A stretch of DNA of 8,628 nt from Porphyromonadaceae bacterium UBA7332. GTDB taxonomy: Bacteria > Bacteroidota > Bacteroidia > Bacteroidales > UBA7332. Positions within the stretch are counted from its first letter, which is position 1. Every line of letters begins with the position of its first letter. Shown here piece by piece: positions 5,523 through 8,628 of the stretch. Below the pieces are notes generated by a model. The model did no database searches and had not been told where the DNA came from. It saw nothing but the letters and a program-made list of their open reading frames with translations. The stretch spans positions 48,003 through 56,630 of the forward strand of contig DKPO01000045.1 of assembly GCA_002471225.1 (NCBI GenBank), written 5' to 3'. The position numbers and the translations under genes were made by a program.

Positions 5523-6479
5523 TTAACCTATCACTTTAAGTAAATATAGGAGATACACGACATATACACTAAATAACAAAAGACCTTCCCATCGTTTCAG
5601 AACATATCCCGACTTCATTAGCGGAACCAATAGAACAGATAGAAGAAGCATAGTAAATGTATCTACATAATCAATTCCATTTGTATTTATTGGCTTAATC
5701 ATAGAGGTTAAGCCTAAAACAAGGAAAATATTATAAATATTTGAGCCGATAACATTTCCGATAGCAATATCCTTATTCCCTTTAATCGTCGCAACTACAG
5801 ATGTTGCCAATTCTGGCATACCTGTTCCCGCTGCTACAATAGTTAGCCCTATAATAGCTTCACTCACGTTAAAAGAACGAGCTATCAGGGTTGCTTTATC
5901 AACTAGCAGATTAGACCCGAAGATCAATAAAACCAATCCGATCAAAATAAAGGCCAAATCAACATACCATTTCTTATTCACTTTAATCTCCGAATCATCT
6001 TCTTTAGGAGAAGCGACAAGCTGTTGCTTTGCCTTACGGGAATTCCTTATTAATAATACTGTATAAAAAATCGCTCCTGCACAAAAGAATGAGGCTTCCC
6101 AACGATTAATTTTTCCATTATAGAACAATACACATACAGCAACTGCCGCTAATAGAAAAAAAGGAATATCCTGTTTGATCAAAGATCTTTTTATTGTTAA
6201 TGGTGCAATCATCGAGCAAATACCAAGTATCGCTCCAATATTAAAAATATTAGAACCGATAACATTACCAGCTGCCAATTCAGGCTGCCCCATTAATGCT
6301 GATTTTATACTAACTAATAATTCGGGAGAACTTGTACCTAAGGAGACAATAGTCAAACCTACAATTAGCGGAGGAATTCCAAAACGAACCGCCATAGATG
6401 AGCTGCCTTTAACTAAAAAATCTGCACCAAAATAAAGCAAGATTAATGAGAGTATTAATAATAAGATATTTATAATCAT
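5523..6479 (-). CDS. Calcium/sodium antiporter, YrbG family
   Basis: Inner-membrane cation exchanger of the CaCA superfamily, predicted to exchange Ca2+ for Na+ or H+. The 318-residue length is normal. It is built from two homologous, oppositely oriented halves joined by a charged loop (about residues 145-170). Each half carries the alpha repeat that forms the ion site: GTSSPELLVSIKSAL and GNVIGSNIFNIGAILG (48-86, with Glu53 and Asn72), then GTGMPELATSVVATI and GNVIGSNIYNIFLVLG (218-256, with Glu223 and Asn242). About ten hydrophobic helices are visible. Ion specificity cannot be read from the sequence. It is probably a single-gene unit: a promoter lies just upstream, and the neighbour on the right is divergent. 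Confidence 0.93.
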   Translation of the reverse strand: MIINILLLILSLILLYFGADFLVKGSSSMAVRFGIPPLIVGLTIVSLGTSSPELLVSIKSALMGQPELAAGNVIGSNIFNIGAILGICSMIAPLTIKRSLIKQDIPFFLLAAVAVCVLFYNGKINRWEASFFCAGAIFYTVLLIRNSRKAKQQLVASPKEDDSEIKVNKKWYVDLAFILIGLVLLIFGSNLLVDKATLIARSFNVSEAIIGLTIVAAGTGMPELATSVVATIKGNKDIAIGNVIGSNIYNIFLVLGLTSMIKPINTNGIDYVDTFTMLLLSVLLVPLMKSGYVLKRWEGLLLFSVYVVYLLYLLKVIG

Positions 6480-6502
6480 ATCACTTTTAATTAATCAACA
6501 AA

Positions 6503-6533
6503 CAAAAATAATACAAATTCATTTATTTCGAAA
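6503..6533 (-). promoter_or_regulatory. Probable antiporter promoter
   Basis: On the minus strand, TATTTTTG (6510 to 6503) is an exact TAnnTTTG box. TTTC (6533 to 6530) stands 19 nt upstream, one base off TTTG. The predicted start is about 6497, giving a leader of under 20 nt before the ATG at 6479. Confidence 0.5.
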
Positions 6534-6706
6534 ATTTATATTAATCATAATACATTATTTACTACAAACAATTATGCTATAGTAAATAATGACTCGAAAA
6601 AGTATCCGAGCCTTTATATTGAACAAAGAAAACACAAGTATGTTTAACAATAAGCTGAATTAGCATTGCATATCTGGTCATTATAAACTACAAAATTATA
6701 TCAATC

Positions 6707-7258
6707 ATGAAAAAAGTTATTTTATACATCGCTTCAAGTCTGGATGGTATGATTGCTACAAGACAAGGAGGTGTTGATTGGTTAAATGCATCAAATGAGG
6801 TTTTGGAAGAAGATCCGAACGCGTTTGGTTATATTGACTTCTATAAATCTATTGGAATAACTCTTATGGGACATAACACCTATGAGGAAATACTTAATTT
6901 CAATATCCCATTCCCATATCCGGATAAGATCAATTATGTCTTTACCCGTAAAGAAAGAGATGACGATACAAATCCGGTAGAGTTCATAACTGAGGATCCC
7001 GTGAACTTCGTCAATGAACTCAAAAAAGAAGAATTTGGGGGTGATATCTGGCTAATAGGAGGTTCACAAATCAACAAATATCTTTTAAATGCAAATTTGA
7101 TAGATGAGATAATTTTGTCCATACATCCTGTCGTGATCGGGTCCGGCATACCTCTCTTTGCAGAGGGTACATTAAAAAAAGATTTTGAGATTATAGAAAC
7201 AATCTCTTTTGAAAATACATTTATCCAAATCCACTTTAAAAGGAAAAAATGCAAATAG
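6707..7258 (+). CDS. DHFR/RibD C-terminal-like reductase
   Basis: A 183-residue single-domain protein of the dihydrofolate reductase-like fold (RibD C-terminal family, like Bacillus YyaP/YwjB), expected to bind NADPH. Seen: the N-terminal strand and loop YIASSLDGMIA (7-17), LMGHNTYEE (53-61), YVFTRK (77-82), the glycine-rich nucleotide-binding stretch IWLIGGSQINKYLL (114-127), and IDEIILSIHPVVIGSGIPLF (132-151), all in family order. Members of this group are mostly not true folate reductases and their substrates are unknown, so no specific reaction is assigned. The cupin gene begins 10 nt before its stop, which suggests coupled translation and a shared role. No strong promoter was found in the 227-bp gap upstream. 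Confidence 0.88.
   Translation: MKKVILYIASSLDGMIATRQGGVDWLNASNEVLEEDPNAFGYIDFYKSIGITLMGHNTYEEILNFNIPFPYPDKINYVFTRKERDDDTNPVEFITEDPVNFVNELKKEEFGGDIWLIGGSQINKYLLNANLIDEIILSIHPVVIGSGIPLFAEGTLKKDFEIIETISFENTFIQIHFKRKKCK
7241..7251 (+). promoter_or_regulatory. Shine-Dalgarno site fixing the cupin start
   Basis: AGGA at 7241-7244 stands four bases before the ATG at 7249, inside the last codons of the reductase gene. Clear Shine-Dalgarno sites are uncommon elsewhere in this window. The site supports this start and translation of the cupin through the overlap. Confidence 0.55.
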
Positions 7259-7575
7259 AAAATCTATTCGAAGATCCTGATATTGATTTTACAGAAATCT
7301 CAAAATCAATATTCAGGCAATCTAACGATCATGTATTCAAGTTCTTACATATAGATCGGATTTATTCAAACGGGGTTGCTTCAGATAAAAACTTTTATTA
7401 TAACCAGGATTTTGATGAATGGATTTTAATCATTGAAGGAGAAGCTACTTTGGAGATAAACAAGATATGGCATAAGTTGGTAAAAGGATCTTATCTATAC
7501 CTACCAAAACATGTTAATCACCGTGTTGAGTCCACTTCACAAGATTGCATCTGGCTAACTATTTCTTGGAAATAA
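7249..7575 (+). CDS. Small cupin-domain protein
   Basis: A 108-residue single cupin barrel. After about 45 N-terminal residues come the two cupin motifs: motif 1 around YYNQDFDEWILIIEGEATL (50-68) and motif 2 around KGSYLYLPKHVNHRVEST (79-96). In motif 1 the usual HxH metal ligands are absent (Gln53, Asp54, Asp56 and Glu57 lie there instead); motif 2 keeps His88 and His91. The DEW version of motif 1 occurs in a known group of small cupins of unknown function, so loss of metal binding is not certain. The start overlaps the reductase stop by 10 nt and has an AGGA site. The MDR oxidoreductase gene follows after 50 nt. Substrate unknown. Confidence 0.85.
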   Translation: MQIENLFEDPDIDFTEISKSIFRQSNDHVFKFLHIDRIYSNGVASDKNFYYNQDFDEWILIIEGEATLEINKIWHKLVKGSYLYLPKHVNHRVESTSQDCIWLTISWK

Positions 7576-7625
7576 AATTACTATATTTAGCGCTTAAAAA
7601 ACTGATACTATATAAAGCAAAGCTT

Positions 7626-8609
7626 ATGAAAACTTTTAAAGCTTACCGGACTACAGAAGAAAACGGAGAATATATTTCTAAAATAGAGGAACTATCCTTT
7701 GATCTGTTGTCAAATGACGTAATAATAAAAACAGCTTATTCCGGGATTAATTATAAAGATTTATTATCTATTTCAGGCAATAAGGGTGTAACAAAAAAAT
7801 ATCCTCATACGGCAGGTATTGATGCTTGCGGGATAATCGTAAGTGATAAAACCGGTACTTTTACATCAGGAGATGAAGTCGTTGTTATGGGTTATGACTT
7901 AGGCATGAATACAGATGGTGGGTTTGCTGAATACATTTCTGTTCCTGTTGATTGGGTTATACACAAGCCTTCCCGATTTACCCTCCAAGAAACAATGGAA
8001 ATAGGTACCAGTGGCTTTACCGCAGCACTTGGCATATCTAAGATGCTACAAATGGGAGCTATTCCTTCTGATGGTCCTGTGATAGTATCTGGAGCAACTG
8101 GTGGTGTAGGTGTGTATGCTGTACAAATCTTAAGTAAAATAGGTTTTGAAGTATGGGCTGTTACCGGAAAGAAAGAAACTGAAGAATTGTTATACAAATT
8201 AGGAGCTAAATCCATTTTATCCAGAGAGGAAATCTGTGTACCAAAAGAAAAACCACTGGTGAGACCAAGATGGGCTGGCGGAATAGATACCGTAGGAGGA
8301 GATACATTAGTCAATTTATTGAAACAGTGTAAAAAATCCGGATCGATTGCTACGTGTGGTAATGTAGGTGGCATGGATATCAATATGACTGTACTGCCTT
8401 TCATTCTGAATGGAATAAATCTTTTAGGAATAAATGCTGCAGATACGCCTATGAACAATCGGATGAAAGTCTGGGAACTTTTAGAAAAGTATGCTGAACC
8501 GTCACTTGTGAGCAAAACCGGTAAAGAGATATCGCTGGATCAGATCTCTGATGCTATAGAATCAATGCGTAAGAGTTCTCATACGGGACGATTCCTTATT
8601 AAGTTATAA
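7626..8609 (+). CDS. YhdH/AcuI-like NADPH quinone/acrylyl-CoA oxidoreductase
   Basis: A zinc-free medium-chain dehydrogenase/reductase of 327 residues, the normal length for the YhdH/YhfP/AcuI group. The N-terminal catalytic domain shows YSGINYKDLLSISG (38-51), PHTAGIDACGIIV (60-72) and GGFAEYISVP (98-107). The Rossmann domain shows VSGATGGVGVYAVQIL (154-169) for NADPH binding, then GGIDTVGGDTL (218-228), and the protein ends with HTGRFLIKL. No structural-zinc cysteine cluster is present. Family members reduce activated C=C bonds such as acrylyl-CoA; the substrate here is inferred only by family. ATG at 7626 is chosen because MKTFKAYRT is the usual family start; upstream in-frame starts reach back into the cupin gene. 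It probably belongs to the same transcript as the reductase and cupin. Confidence 0.9.
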   Translation: MKTFKAYRTTEENGEYISKIEELSFDLLSNDVIIKTAYSGINYKDLLSISGNKGVTKKYPHTAGIDACGIIVSDKTGTFTSGDEVVVMGYDLGMNTDGGFAEYISVPVDWVIHKPSRFTLQETMEIGTSGFTAALGISKMLQMGAIPSDGPVIVSGATGGVGVYAVQILSKIGFEVWAVTGKKETEELLYKLGAKSILSREEICVPKEKPLVRPRWAGGIDTVGGDTLVNLLKQCKKSGSIATCGNVGGMDINMTVLPFILNGINLLGINAADTPMNNRMKVWELLEKYAEPSLVSKTGKEISLDQISDAIESMRKSSHTGRFLIKL

Positions 8610-8628
8610 GATAAAAAAAGGCAGATAT

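Noticed and set aside
6175..6435. Plus-strand open frame inside the antiporter gene
   Set aside because: Complement of the first alpha-repeat region of the antiporter; no independent support.
6934..7254. Minus-strand open frame opposite the DHFR-like reductase
   Set aside because: Shadow of a gene with family motifs.
7892..8515. Minus-strand 207-codon open frame opposite the MDR oxidoreductase
   Set aside because: Long, but it lies wholly inside a gene with clear Rossmann motifs; its Pro/Ser-rich protein has no domain.

Overview
The window looks like low-GC chromosomal DNA of a Bacteroidales bacterium (phylum Bacteroidota). Three things point there. The purN / acpP-fabF-rnc block is laid out as in Bacteroides relatives. 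The proteins most resemble that group, for example RNase III with its long N-terminus and a YGNALEALIGA motif. Promoter-like sites fit the Bacteroides form TTTG-N19-21-TAnnTTTG rather than -35/-10 boxes. The genus cannot be fixed from this stretch.

Layout. Positions 1-380 hold no convincing gene but are densely repetitive: three tandem 21-bp units at the very left edge, then seven copies of GTTGCA/TGCAAC in both orientations with nested perfect inverted repeats. Next comes a minus-strand pair, purN followed by queG, overlapping by a few bases. Divergent from it is the plus-strand group acpP-fabF-rnc, which makes the fatty-acid carrier, the condensing enzyme and RNase III. This group ends at a 50-bp perfect palindrome that can terminate transcription from both sides. 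From the other side the same palindrome closes a minus-strand pair: a MarR-type regulator and a 65-residue two-helix membrane protein three bases behind it.

Positions 5087-5522 have no protein gene. They do hold a full-consensus Bacteroides-type promoter and, about 60 bp further on, a strong hairpin with a T-tract on the same strand. This predicts an unannotated RNA of about 90 nt. A minus-strand YrbG-type Ca2+/Na+ antiporter follows. The right end is a plus-strand run of three genes: a DHFR/RibD-C-like reductase, a small cupin whose start overlaps the reductase stop, and a YhdH/AcuI-like NADPH-dependent MDR oxidoreductase.

Most of the window is housekeeping genome. No defence system, CRISPR array, transposase, integrase or tRNA was found. 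The items most worth following up are the predicted small RNA near 5426-5517 and the two repeat arrays at the left edge.
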